Assembly (NCBI GenBank): GCA_035301345.1
Contig: DATGUM010000024.1
Span: forward strand, 34,922 to 98,921
Direction of reading: 5' to 3'
DNA length: 64,000 bases
From: CALAMD01 sp035301345
GTDB lineage: Bacteria; Bacillota; Bacilli; Bacillales; Amphibacillaceae
The notes beneath the pieces were generated by a model. That model saw only the letters and a program-made list of their open reading frames with translations. It was not told where the DNA came from and made no database searches. This document shows positions 1 through 8,035 of this stretch, in pieces (position 1 is the first letter of the stretch; each line of letters begins with the position of its first letter). The position numbers were made by a program, and so were the translations under genes.

Positions 1-73
1 TTTGCAAAATACACCGTCATATGATTAAAATAAACAGAATCACTCGTATTAAAAAGGAAGTATGTGATAACAA

Positions 74-319
74 ATGGGTATCGTTCTCGTTGACGTCTGT
101 AGTGGAAACGTCATGACGACAGTTGACATTGAACAAATAATAGAAACCGAGTTTCCTGAAGTTGCGGTTATTATCAATGATTGTCTGTCTTATTGTGGGT
201 TATGTGGTGTTAGACCGTTCGTCTTAGTGAATGGGAAGATTGTCTTCGGACAAACCGTTGATGAATGTTTAGATAAAATAAGAGAAGAAATAAAAAAGGA
301 ATTATCTGTTTATGAATAA
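74..319 (+). CDS. DUF1450 family small protein (YuzB-like)
   Basis: An 81-residue cytoplasmic protein of the DUF1450 family, the family of B. subtilis YuzB; its biochemical role is unknown. The family's cysteine-rich core is visible as N-D-C-L-S-Y-C-G-L-C near residues 35-44, followed by the strand F-V-L-V-N-G-K and a charged C-terminal helix. The cysteine pattern resembles thioredoxin-like ferredoxins, so redox or metal binding is possible, but this is inference. The start is the ATG at 74, 13 nt after AAGGAAG at 54-60; an in-frame ATG at 62 is followed at once by a stop. The gene converges on ridA and shares a terminator hairpin with it. Confidence 0.85.
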   Translation: MGIVLVDVCSGNVMTTVDIEQIIETEFPEVAVIINDCLSYCGLCGVRPFVLVNGKIVFGQTVDECLDKIREEIKKELSVYE

Positions 320-345
320 AAATCATGCGCAGATAGTTCCTTTTT
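293..345. terminator. Bidirectional terminator between DUF1450 gene and ridA
   Basis: A 16-bp stem (arms 293-308 and 330-345, one G-U pair) is flanked by an A-run on the left and a T-run on the right, so it can stop transcription from both sides. Its left arm lies inside the last codons of the DUF1450 gene. Confidence 0.8.
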
Positions 346-350
346 GTTTA

Positions 351-728
351 TTATTTCGTGTAAGCGACGACGTCCATTTCAACGATAACATCTTTTGGTA
401 AACGACTCACTTCAACTGTTGCACGAGCTGGGTACGGCTTTTCTAAATAGCTACCGTAAATTTCATTGACAACACCGAAGTCATCCATTGATTTTAAATA
501 AATAGTAAATTTAACGACGTCATTAAATGATGTGTTTGCTTCTGTTAAAATTGCTTTTAAGTTTTCAAGTACTTGTTTCGTCTGTGCTTCAATGCCTTCA
601 GCTACTTCTCCGCTTTCTGGATTAACACCGATCTGACCCGAAACGTATAAAAAGTCTCCCGCTTGGATTGCTTGTGAATACGGACCGATTGCAGCAGGTG
701 CATTCGTCGTATGAATTTCTTTTGCCAT
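351..728 (-). CDS. ridA: RidA family enamine/imine deaminase
   Basis: A 125-residue cytosolic protein of the YjgF/YER057c/UK114 (RidA) family, which hydrolyses reactive 2-aminoacrylate and related enamines released by PLP enzymes. The N-terminal A-P-A-A-I-G-P-Y-S-Q-A motif, the central V-S-G-Q-I-G strand and the C-terminal P-A-R-A-T-V-E-V signature with its substrate-binding arginine are all present. Length is typical for the trimeric family. The ATG at 728 follows a strong AAGGAGG. It appears to be monocistronic, with its own shared terminator. The B. subtilis homologue YabJ is linked to purine genes, but there is no such context here, so general metabolite repair is the safer call. Confidence 0.93.
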   Translation of the reverse strand: MAKEIHTTNAPAAIGPYSQAIQAGDFLYVSGQIGVNPESGEVAEGIEAQTKQVLENLKAILTEANTSFNDVVKFTIYLKSMDDFGVVNEIYGSYLEKPYPARATVEVSRLPKDVIVEMDVVAYTK

Positions 729-893
729 AATAAAAATTCCTCCTTAACGTTCAATTGCTTTTATCATATCATGTTTTGTATGTCTTTTGTATATTGCGAA
801 ACTTTAGGTTGAACCTCTTAAGAGACCAAAATAACACATTTCCACAATTGACTGTTATACTAAGTGGCTAACTTTCCCTATAGATAACTCGGC

Positions 894-1700
894 TTAAACG
901 AGTGTTTCCTTTAGCTTAATTGGTGTCAATTGACTAAATCTTTTAATCTCATCTATAAAGTGGCTTTGATCATAATATCCTAAGTCACTAACGATATGAA
1001 TTAACTCATCATGTGGCAGATTGGATATCGCACAAATTGAATTTTGAAACCTAACAATTTGGCAAAGTTCTTTTGGATTAATCCCTAGATGCTTTTTAAA
1101 TTGTTGCCGAAGGTATCTATCAGAATACCCAATTTCTTTTGCTAAATCTCCTACAGTTATATTTCCTTTGCAACGATAGATTCGTTTAACGGCATAATCA
1201 ATAAAGTATGGAGCAATATGTTCATTTTCTAGATTGTTTTTGATAAACTTCAGAAAATAATTTATTCGTTCATGGAATGAACTTGGCTCACAAATTTTTT
1301 CTACAATAAAGTTATCCATCGAAACTAAATCAAGCAGTGGGAGCTTTTCTTCTCTTATCTCATTCATAGGATATTTAATAAGTTTAGCACCTTGCTCAAC
1401 TAAAACGCGGACACAAAAATGTTCATATCCTGGTTCGAAGAATATTTTTCTACTATCTTTAAATAAACTTCCATAAATACTTGCCGTTGGGTTGTTCGGA
1501 TTACATGAAAAGATAATCTCAATACACCCGTCAGGAAGGACATGAGCTGGAGAGTTGATAACATCTCCTATTGTAAATTGAGAAAACAGTAAGACATTAT
1601 GGTTTGGGTAACCTCGCGCCTCAACATATTGTGCTGCAATAGATTTTACATGCGGCTGCAGAGGGAAGTAGTTAAACGATTCTTTCGTTTGAGTACTCAT
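894..1700 (-). CDS. AraC family transcriptional regulator
   Basis: A 268-residue regulator. Residues about 165-265 form an AraC/XylS double helix-turn-helix: the first helix pair is around V-G-D-L-A-K-E-I-G-Y-S-D-R-Y-L-R-Q-Q-F-K and the second around I-H-I-V-S-D-L-G-Y-Y-D-Q-S-H-F. The N-terminal half (with L-P-D-G-C-I-E-I-I-F near residue 55) resembles the DUF6597-type sensory domain found in some AraC proteins. ATG at 1700 follows AAGGAGAGG. It lies downstream of, and in the same direction as, the opine-dehydrogenase/TRAP genes, separated by about 440 bp, so it probably has its own promoter. Control of that cluster is a reasonable inference from adjacency; the ligand is unknown. Confidence 0.88.
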   Translation of the reverse strand: MSTQTKESFNYFPLQPHVKSIAAQYVEARGYPNHNVLLFSQFTIGDVINSPAHVLPDGCIEIIFSCNPNNPTASIYGSLFKDSRKIFFEPGYEHFCVRVLVEQGAKLIKYPMNEIREEKLPLLDLVSMDNFIVEKICEPSSFHERINYFLKFIKNNLENEHIAPYFIDYAVKRIYRCKGNITVGDLAKEIGYSDRYLRQQFKKHLGINPKELCQIVRFQNSICAISNLPHDELIHIVSDLGYYDQSHFIDEIKRFSQLTPIKLKETLV

Positions 1701-2138
1701 ATTATTTACCTCTCCTTATTTTAAATTGTTAAAACCACAAGTATTCTCTCCTAATTTCTGCATTATCCACTGTATGATTGTTTAAAGGAATGTTTACTAT
1801 GTAGAAGAATATACAACTGAAAAATACTTACAAAAAATCAGTCATAAGCTACTTTTAAAGTCTATAAGACATGCAAAATGTAGCTTTATTATAAACAGCT
1901 TTAATTATAGATAATTATATAATTTTAGAGAGAATAAAACCAATCTTTTACAACGCGTTTTTTAATTTAGAGTACGATAACTAACGTCATATTTCTTACA
2001 TATCATCACTTTAGTAAGAACTAAAGAAAAACAACCTCTTCACAAGAAACAAAGCGACTTCTCTATACCATTCAAGAGTAGTCGCTTTAAATCTTTTGAA
2101 AAACCTTTTAACTTTCTAAAATTTTTTCAAATTGTTTT
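1701..2138. other. Non-coding gap upstream of the AraC gene
   Basis: A 438-bp AT-rich stretch with no credible gene. It should hold the promoter of the AraC regulator and contains the terminator of the opine-dehydrogenase gene at 2051-2088. I found no riboswitch or repeat in it. Confidence 0.6.
2051..2088 (-). terminator. Terminator after opine dehydrogenase gene
   Basis: Perfect 9-bp inverted repeat AAAGCGACT / AGTCGCTTT (2051-2059 and 2080-2088), followed on the minus strand by a T-rich stretch. It lies about 50 nt past the stop of the dehydrogenase gene. Confidence 0.6.
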
Positions 2139-3266
2139 TTATCCATGTAAAACATAGTTCTTAATTTGAGCAGGCGACATTTCCGATAACCCTAAATCTT
2201 CTAAAGCTATTGCGTTACTTTCATAGTCTTTATCAATCCCTATACTTAGCAACTCAACAAGAGATTTCATGACGGTTACATTGACACCTAAATGTTCACC
2301 TAATCTTATTAACGGAATAAAGCTACAAGGAATATCTTCCGCAGTCATATCATACGCTGATGTAGCAGTTTCCATTGCAAACTCTTGAGCAGATTTATTT
2401 GTTCTAATGATTTCATACATACTTGTTCCTTTAGCCCCGAATGGACTGTACATTTCTTTATAGCTTTCCATAATCGTAGGAACCTCTATATCTAAAGCTT
2501 TTGCAATAGCTCTTCTTTCCTTATCAACCTCTTCCATTATTCGTCCAACAGATTTTGTTACGCCATCACGATAAAAATAAAAAGGCTCTGCTCCAAGCTT
2601 TTCAATAAAACCAAGATTACTTGTCACAACAGGGGCATGTAAAAAACCATTCAAATTTGATAAATTAATTTCTAATACACTTGTTGCCTCTTCAAATTGT
2701 GGATAAAGCTTTTGGACAACTTCTAACACTCGTTTATTTTCAGTTGCCGGCATTGCTGCGATTTTCACCTTATCCTTAGTTGCACTAATATAAACTTCTC
2801 CAGGATTCACTAAAGATGTTAAATAAACAAGCAAGTTAGTTTCAGCTATTGTTACATCCTTACCATGCTCCTCCAATAAAGTTTTATATCTTAAAGAATC
2901 CCAATAACCAGTGTTGATGACAATTATTTGTCCATCTCGTAAGTGTTCAACGATCATCTCAAACAAATCGTCATGCCCAAAACCAGGTATGGCGACCATA
3001 ATAACTTCTGCTTCCTTAAATGCTTCTGAAGGATCAACTGTTATAGATTTAGGCATTGCCAAACCATTCTTTTTTGACAACGTGTTACCTGTTACTTTTA
3101 TACCTTTTTGTTCGATAACAGGTTCAATAGAAGAAATAAATTTTGGGAGCTGAAATAATGTTACATCATGTCCGAGCAATGTTAAGTCCCCAGCAATCGA
3201 CAATCCTCCTCGGCCGCCACCACATACTGTTACTTTAATTCCTTTTTCACTTTCTTGTTTTATCAA
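2139..3266 (-). CDS. NAD/NADP octopine/nopaline dehydrogenase family protein
   Basis: About 375 residues. An N-terminal Rossmann fold starts with V-T-V-C-G-G-G-R-G-G-L-S near residue 15, and the all-helical opine-dehydrogenase C-terminal domain follows, with N-G-F-L-H-A-P and the later F-Y-F-Y-R-D-G plus V-D-K-E-R-R-A-I-A-K-A-L motifs typical of the family. Such enzymes reversibly make or split opines, secondary amines formed from an amino acid and a 2-oxo acid. The start chosen is TTG at 3266, six bases after GAGGTG; a GTG at 3275 lies inside that ribosome site. The gene follows dctM by 62 bp and likely ends the TRAP operon, suggesting the enzyme acts on the imported compound. The substrate is not known. 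Confidence 0.85.
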   Translation of the reverse strand: MIKQESEKGIKVTVCGGGRGGLSIAGDLTLLGHDVTLFQLPKFISSIEPVIEQKGIKVTGNTLSKKNGLAMPKSITVDPSEAFKEAEVIMVAIPGFGHDDLFEMIVEHLRDGQIIVINTGYWDSLRYKTLLEEHGKDVTIAETNLLVYLTSLVNPGEVYISATKDKVKIAAMPATENKRVLEVVQKLYPQFEEATSVLEINLSNLNGFLHAPVVTSNLGFIEKLGAEPFYFYRDGVTKSVGRIMEEVDKERRAIAKALDIEVPTIMESYKEMYSPFGAKGTSMYEIIRTNKSAQEFAMETATSAYDMTAEDIPCSFIPLIRLGEHLGVNVTVMKSLVELLSIGIDKDYESNAIALEDLGLSEMSPAQIKNYVLHG

Positions 3267-3328
3267 GTTAAACACCTCATATGTTAGATTTAATAAATGA
3301 TTATTTTATAAAATGATTTTTCTATTCT

Positions 3329-4630
3329 TTAATAACCTAGAATTAATTTCGGTAAAAATAAAGAAAGTTCTGGTAAATAAGTAGTTATCATTAAAGTTGG
3401 TAACCAAGCAAATATTATCATTATTATTGTCGGCTTAATCATTTCTGTAATAGGCACTTTCCCCACTTGCGACCCAAAATATAAAAGCGGCGCAGTTGGA
3501 GGGGTAATGTTACCCATTCCTAAGTTTACAGCTAATATTGCAGCAAAGTGTACGGGATCAACACCGATATTAACAGCTACTGGTAAAAGAATTGGTGTTA
3601 GTAATAAAACTCCACTTATATCGTCAATTAACATGGCCATTAATATTAAAAACAAATTAATCATTAATAATATAATAAATTTGTTTTCAGAAACAGATAA
3701 TAAAATGTCAGTCAATCGATTTGGTATATCTTCCATAACCATCATGCGACTTAATAATGATGTACCATAAATCATCAACATGATTACACCTGTTGTTATC
3801 GCGGTTTCTTTCATTACAGTAAGAAAATTATCTTTTGTTAATCCTTTATAAACCCAGAAGCCAACAGGTATTGCATAAAGTACAGCAACTGCCGCTGCCT
3901 CAGTCGGAGTCATAAAGCCTCCATAAATACTCCCTAAAACTATGATAGGCAACGCTAGCCCTGGTGATGCTGCAATTGTCCGTTTTCGAAATTTAACCGG
4001 CATAGTTTCCGTAGAGTTTATATCATTTGGTTTTTTTATATTTTCTTTTCTCATAAGAACCACATTAATAATACTTAATAATATTATTAGAATAACTCCT
4101 GGAATAACCGTTGATAAAAAACTAGCTAATACCGATTGATTACCTGCCCACGCAAACAAAATCATAATTGTACTTGGAGGAATTAACATACCAAGTACCG
4201 AAGCGCTGGATAGCAATGCTGCAGAATAGCCTCTTGGGTATCCAGATTCTTTTAATTTTGGTGACATAATCTGACCAATTGCCATTAAAGCAGCTACTGA
4301 ACTCCCGGATATAGACCCAAAGATTGCACATGAAAATATGACTACAATTCCAAGACTCGCTTTTATCTTTTGAACAAAGAGTTCAGCAAACTCAATCAGC
4401 TTATCTGCAATACGCCCCTTATCCATTATTCCTCCAATCATAATGAATAAAGGAAGAGCTAGGAGTAAAAAGTTATTCATTTGGCTAAATCCAAAAGGTA
4501 TTAAAAAGGAAGTATCATATCCTAATGAAAAAATTATATAAACTGTAGTAGCCAAAAAAGCAAACGAAACAGGAACACCGATAATCAATGTTAATATTAA
4601 AATCCCAAATGCTATTATCATATCTTTCAC
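3329..4630 (-). CDS. dctM: TRAP transporter large permease subunit (DctM type)
   Basis: A 433-residue membrane protein of the DctM/SiaM family with about a dozen hydrophobic segments. Family landmarks include the N-terminal G-I-L-I-L-T-L-I-I-G-V-P-V-S helix, S-G-S-S-V-A-A near residue 105, the L-I-P-P-S hairpin near residue 150, a central P-T-E-A-A-A-V-A and a late N-I-T-P-P-T-A-P-L repeat. It forms the ion-driven channel of a tripartite importer with the DctQ subunit and the binding protein encoded upstream. It starts with GTG at 4630, only 3 nt after the dctQ stop; an ATG at 4621 is an alternative. Na+ coupling is usual for TRAP systems and would suit a salt-adapted organism, but it is inferred. 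Confidence 0.93.
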   Translation of the reverse strand: MKDMIIAFGILILTLIIGVPVSFAFLATTVYIIFSLGYDTSFLIPFGFSQMNNFLLLALPLFIMIGGIMDKGRIADKLIEFAELFVQKIKASLGIVVIFSCAIFGSISGSSVAALMAIGQIMSPKLKESGYPRGYSAALLSSASVLGMLIPPSTIMILFAWAGNQSVLASFLSTVIPGVILIILLSIINVVLMRKENIKKPNDINSTETMPVKFRKRTIAASPGLALPIIVLGSIYGGFMTPTEAAAVAVLYAIPVGFWVYKGLTKDNFLTVMKETAITTGVIMLMIYGTSLLSRMMVMEDIPNRLTDILLSVSENKFIILLMINLFLILMAMLIDDISGVLLLTPILLPVAVNIGVDPVHFAAILAVNLGMGNITPPTAPLLYFGSQVGKVPITEMIKPTIIMIIFAWLPTLMITTYLPELSLFLPKLILGY

Positions 4631-4633
4631 AAC

Positions 4634-5164
4634 CTAACCTAGTTTTTCATCATTTAAAACGAGTTCACGTTTAGAAAAGAACGCTTCTTTAATATCCTTT
4701 ATAAGGTTGATTAATGAATGTAAACTCATTAATAGAAAACCTACAAATAAAGAACTCTCAGGAACATACATAGGAATTCGCAATACTAAAGATTTCTCTC
4801 CACTTTCAATTCCCGATAAAAATTGATCAAAGGACCATAAAGAAAAGATCACGCATAAAAGAAAAACGATTAACGATGAAAGAATTTTTATTCCTGACCG
4901 TATATTTTGGTTTTGAATCAAAAGATCAACAATATCTATATTGACGTGACTTTTAGTAAACGTACCGTGAGATGCACCTATAAAATACATCCATACAGCG
5001 ATAAGAAGAACGACTTCTCCAAATCCATATAAGTCTACTTTAAATAAATAACGCATAAAAACTGTTGCACAAACAAACAATAATATGAGAACACTCGATA
5101 GAATTAAAAATACCTTTTCGAATTTTAGAAGGCCATCATATAAGAATTTCCCTAATTTTTTCAT
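4634..5164 (-). CDS. dctQ: TRAP transporter small permease subunit (DctQ type)
   Basis: A 176-residue protein with four predicted membrane helices (about residues 15-37, 48-65, 88-110 and 130-150), matching the length and topology of DctQ subunits. The conserved V-F-M-R-Y-L-F and the following W-M-Y-F-I-G-A-S-H-G are typical of this family. It bridges the large permease and the periplasmic-type binding protein. ATG at 5164 follows GAGAAGG. It sits between dctP and dctM in the standard P-Q-M order, with short gaps, so the three are almost certainly co-transcribed. Confidence 0.9.
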   Translation of the reverse strand: MKKLGKFLYDGLLKFEKVFLILSSVLILLFVCATVFMRYLFKVDLYGFGEVVLLIAVWMYFIGASHGTFTKSHVNIDIVDLLIQNQNIRSGIKILSSLIVFLLCVIFSLWSFDQFLSGIESGEKSLVLRIPMYVPESSLFVGFLLMSLHSLINLIKDIKEAFFSKRELVLNDEKLG

Positions 5165-5211
5165 ACTTTTTCCTTCTCTCCGGAACAGACGAATCCCAAA
5201 GTTTATCTGTA

Positions 5212-6252
5212 TTATTTTTCATCTGCAATTTCCAACATTCTTTCATATAATTCATCACCAAGTTCTTCTTTTATGAGAGGCCATACTTGTTCTTTTGAAA
5301 GCTCAGCCATCTCTTCCATTTCTTTGTCATCAAACTTAATGACATTAATGCCTGATTCCTCCATATTTATAAACGCTTGCTCACTGCGGTCTTCTATATT
5401 ACTAAAGCTCTCATTCGTCATCTCTTCAGCGGCATCTGTGATAATATCCCTATCTTCTTCACTTAATCTTTCCCACAAATCATTACCAATTAATAACTGA
5501 GTCGTTTCAAAATATAAACGATAATCATAGTAATATTTTATTGTGTCATTAAATAAATTAAAGTTACTTTCAGGGTGTCCGCCAATCCATCCATCTACCT
5601 GCCCAGTCTGCATTGAAGTAAATATATCCTCAAATGGCATTGAAAGAGTTCTAAACCCTAAAATTTCAGCATTTTTCTGATGCTCTGGCCACTCAGGAAC
5701 TCTAATTGATAAGCCAGTATCAGTATTGAAATCAAGTGGATCTTTGATTTCTTTCACAGTCCCAATACCACCAAACCCTGCTGGATGAAAGCCTAATAAC
5801 TGAATATTATTCTCTAAATGAATATCTGAGAGTATCTCAACCAACTCCGAACCAGGTTTATAACTATCGATAGCGCTTTCATATGTTTGGAAAAGATAAG
5901 GCACATTACTAATAACTAAACGTGGATCAATTTGTGTCGGGATTGAAATTAATCCTAAGTCAACACTTCCTGAGCCTATCTCTTTATACATAAGTGAATA
6001 GTCCCCTAGTTGATTGTTCGGATAAACTTGCATCTCAATACGTCCATCAGTTTTTTCTTTAACTTTTTCTACAAATTCTTCCAAGTCTTGTGTACTAGGA
6101 TCATCATCAGGTAACATTGCAGCTACACGTAACTTTATTGTATCTCCGTCTCCTGAGCTATCACTATTATTATCAATTTTCGTCTCGTCCTTACTACAAG
6201 CAAAAAGAATCATTAAGAGACTGAATATTATGAATACTTTAGTTAAACGCAT
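5212..6252 (-). CDS. dctP: TRAP transporter substrate-binding lipoprotein (DctP type)
   Basis: A 346-residue DctP-family receptor. The first 18 residues are a lipoprotein signal ending at the lipobox L-F-A-C, so Cys19 should be lipidated and the protein tethered outside the membrane. The mature part contains the family's early V-Y-P-N-N-Q-L-G motif, V-P-Y-L-F, and G-I-R-V-P-like R-V-P-E-W with the arginine that usually salt-bridges a substrate carboxylate. This points to an organic-acid-like ligand. A strong AAGGAGGGGG precedes the ATG at 6252. It is the first gene of the operon dctP-dctQ-dctM-opine dehydrogenase, so an opine or related carboxylate is a good candidate ligand, though not shown. 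Confidence 0.92.
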   Translation of the reverse strand: MRLTKVFIIFSLLMILFACSKDETKIDNNSDSSGDGDTIKLRVAAMLPDDDPSTQDLEEFVEKVKEKTDGRIEMQVYPNNQLGDYSLMYKEIGSGSVDLGLISIPTQIDPRLVISNVPYLFQTYESAIDSYKPGSELVEILSDIHLENNIQLLGFHPAGFGGIGTVKEIKDPLDFNTDTGLSIRVPEWPEHQKNAEILGFRTLSMPFEDIFTSMQTGQVDGWIGGHPESNFNLFNDTIKYYYDYRLYFETTQLLIGNDLWERLSEEDRDIITDAAEEMTNESFSNIEDRSEQAFINMEESGINVIKFDDKEMEEMAELSKEQVWPLIKEELGDELYERMLEIADEK

Positions 6253-6445
6253 TTTTCCCCCTCCTTAAATTAGAATAAAACAATTATTTGCCAACTCTAC
6301 CACCTAATAAAATAAACTACCTCCTTTTATTTGCTTCTCAGTTTAAAGCTTCTTTAGCTAAAAATAATATATCACATAAAAATATCGCACTATAGGAAAA
6401 ATCGGATATAACTTTCATTATTAAGCGATTTATTTACACGAATAA
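6253..6445 (-). promoter_or_regulatory. Upstream region of the TRAP operon
   Basis: About 190 bp of AT-rich non-coding DNA upstream of dctP that must include the operon promoter. I cannot place a convincing -35/-10 pair. The remainder of the gap to the MATE gene is a large palindromic repeat (6446-6625). Confidence 0.4.
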
Positions 6446-6625
6446 GAGGCTAGGATAAAAGTAACTAGAAATACTGAAAACACGAACAATTAATAGAATA
6501 GAATTGCTTCAGAAGTGTACTACGAAGAATTGATGCATATTCTTCGGTAGTCTCCGTACATTGCTTCCGCTTTAAGCTTCTATCGTTCGTGTTCTTTCTA
6601 GCATGCTTTGTTTTGTCCCAACCTC
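6446..6625. repeat. 180-bp imperfect palindromic intergenic element
   Basis: The ends are inverted copies of GAGGCTAGGATAAAAG and GAGGTTGGGACAAAAC. Further matching arms lie inside (AACACGAAC at about 6478 and GTTCGTGTT near 6586), down to a central hairpin with arms at 6520-6530 and 6539-6550 around the module ACGAAGAATTG. The whole can fold as one long hairpin. The GAGGCTGGGACAAAA-type end recurs at 34824 and the central hairpin recurs near 24.5, 34.7, 43.1 and 43.6 kb. It lies just past the end of the MATE gene, so it may also act in termination. Confidence 0.7.
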
Positions 6626-6643
6626 AGTGTTTTTTTATATTAA

Positions 6644-7990
6644 TCAAGACTTACTATCTTCAAAAATATCTTTCGTGCGCCATTTTCCGTAGCGGAAATA
6701 TAATGACGCAAGGATGCTGCTTACGACAAAGCTTGATCCCATGCCGTATGCGATACCTATTTCGCCTGTGTAATGGGAGAAAGCGTACGTTAATGGGTAG
6801 CGTAATACCCAGAATGAAATAATATTTAAGACGAGTACTTGATACATCGCACCTGACGCGCGGACAATCCCGTTTAAAATAAAGTTTACCCCTAAAAACG
6901 GGAAGCAAAAAGCCATGACACGTAAATATGTCGTTCCAAATGCTACAGCATCTTGCTCGGTAATAAACAATTTAATACCGTATTCAGCAAAGAGGAGCAC
7001 GATTAATCCAACGATTGCCATAATGGAAAAGTTATAAAGTAAACCGTAGCGCGACACTTCGCTGACCCGCTTCCAATTTTTTACGCCAATGTTTTGTCCA
7101 GCCATACTTCCAACGGCTGTACTAAGCGCATGAGCAGGTAACATTAATAAGCTATCAAGTCGCTGTGCAGCGCCAAATCCGGCGACAACACTTGCGCCAA
7201 ATGTCGTGACGACACTCATAATAGCTGCTGAGCCAGCTGAAATAACGGACATTTGTAAACCTGACGGAATGCCTAAATGTAAAATAAGCTTCACTTCATG
7301 CCATTTTGGCGCTTTTGGTAATTGAAACGGAACGAGATCGCGTTTGACGACGTAAATAACCCCGTACGTAAATGCGAAGCCTTGCGCAACGACTGTCGCT
7401 AAGCCCGCGCCTAAAATTCCTCCATTAAATCCAGCAATAAACAGTGGATCAAGGACGATATTTAATAAAACAGCGATAAATACGAAGCGTAGAGGTGTTT
7501 TACTATCACCTAATGCGCGTAATACTGTACTTATAAAGTTATAACCGAATAAAAATAAAATACCGATAAAGTTAATTTGTAAATACACCGTTGCATCTGC
7601 CATCATATCTTGTGGTGTGCCTAATAAATGCAAAAGCCACTCCGACGTATAGAAGCCAAAAATACCTAATCCGAGCGCAAGTAATGAAAGAGTGACGAGA
7701 AACGCATTTACGAAACTTTTTAACGCTTGATCGTCACCTTTTCCTTTTTGTTGCGATAATATCGCGAGTGCTGCATTATTTAGTCCGATAACAAATGAAA
7801 GCAATGTAAAAACAATCACACCTGAAATAGCGACTGCCCCTAAAGCAGTCGCTCCTAGTAAGTTACCAATCCACAAACTATCGATGAATTGATAAGACAC
7901 TTGTAATAAATTCGTTAGCATAATCGGTCCGGAAAAATAAACTAATTGCCGAAACGTATTTCCTTGCGTAAAGTCATGTTGCTTGCTCAC
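6644..7990 (-). CDS. MATE family multidrug/cation efflux transporter
   Basis: A 448-residue polytopic membrane protein with twelve hydrophobic segments in two pseudo-repeats, the layout of MATE (multi-antimicrobial extrusion) antiporters. The N-terminal F-S-G-P-I-M-L-T-N-L-L-Q, followed by D-S-L-W-I-G-N-L-L-G-A-T-A-L-G-A-V-A, is the family signature; the second half repeats it in degenerate form. Members export cationic drugs or metabolites using Na+ or H+ gradients. The GTG at 7990 is preceded by AAAGGAG at 7-nt spacing. It stands alone between the palindromic element and the helicase gene. Substrate cannot be told from sequence. Confidence 0.93.
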   Translation of the reverse strand: MSKQHDFTQGNTFRQLVYFSGPIMLTNLLQVSYQFIDSLWIGNLLGATALGAVAISGVIVFTLLSFVIGLNNAALAILSQQKGKGDDQALKSFVNAFLVTLSLLALGLGIFGFYTSEWLLHLLGTPQDMMADATVYLQINFIGILFLFGYNFISTVLRALGDSKTPLRFVFIAVLLNIVLDPLFIAGFNGGILGAGLATVVAQGFAFTYGVIYVVKRDLVPFQLPKAPKWHEVKLILHLGIPSGLQMSVISAGSAAIMSVVTTFGASVVAGFGAAQRLDSLLMLPAHALSTAVGSMAGQNIGVKNWKRVSEVSRYGLLYNFSIMAIVGLIVLLFAEYGIKLFITEQDAVAFGTTYLRVMAFCFPFLGVNFILNGIVRASGAMYQVLVLNIISFWVLRYPLTYAFSHYTGEIGIAYGMGSSFVVSSILASLYFRYGKWRTKDIFEDSKS

Positions 7991-8035
7991 TTCATGACTC
8001 CTTTCTTATAAAGGTGTCGTCGCCATTTCACGCGT

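Noticed and set aside
2139..3266. Staphylopine/pseudopaline-type metallophore synthesis by the opine dehydrogenase
   Set aside because: No nicotianamine-synthase-like, histidine-racemase or nickel-peptide ABC genes are nearby; the TRAP partner argues for uptake and breakdown.
6275..6300. TTGGCA ... TTGT resembling a sigma-54 promoter before dctP
   Set aside because: The spacing between the GG and the TTG element is one base too short, the -12 GC is GT, and no enhancer-type activator lies nearby.
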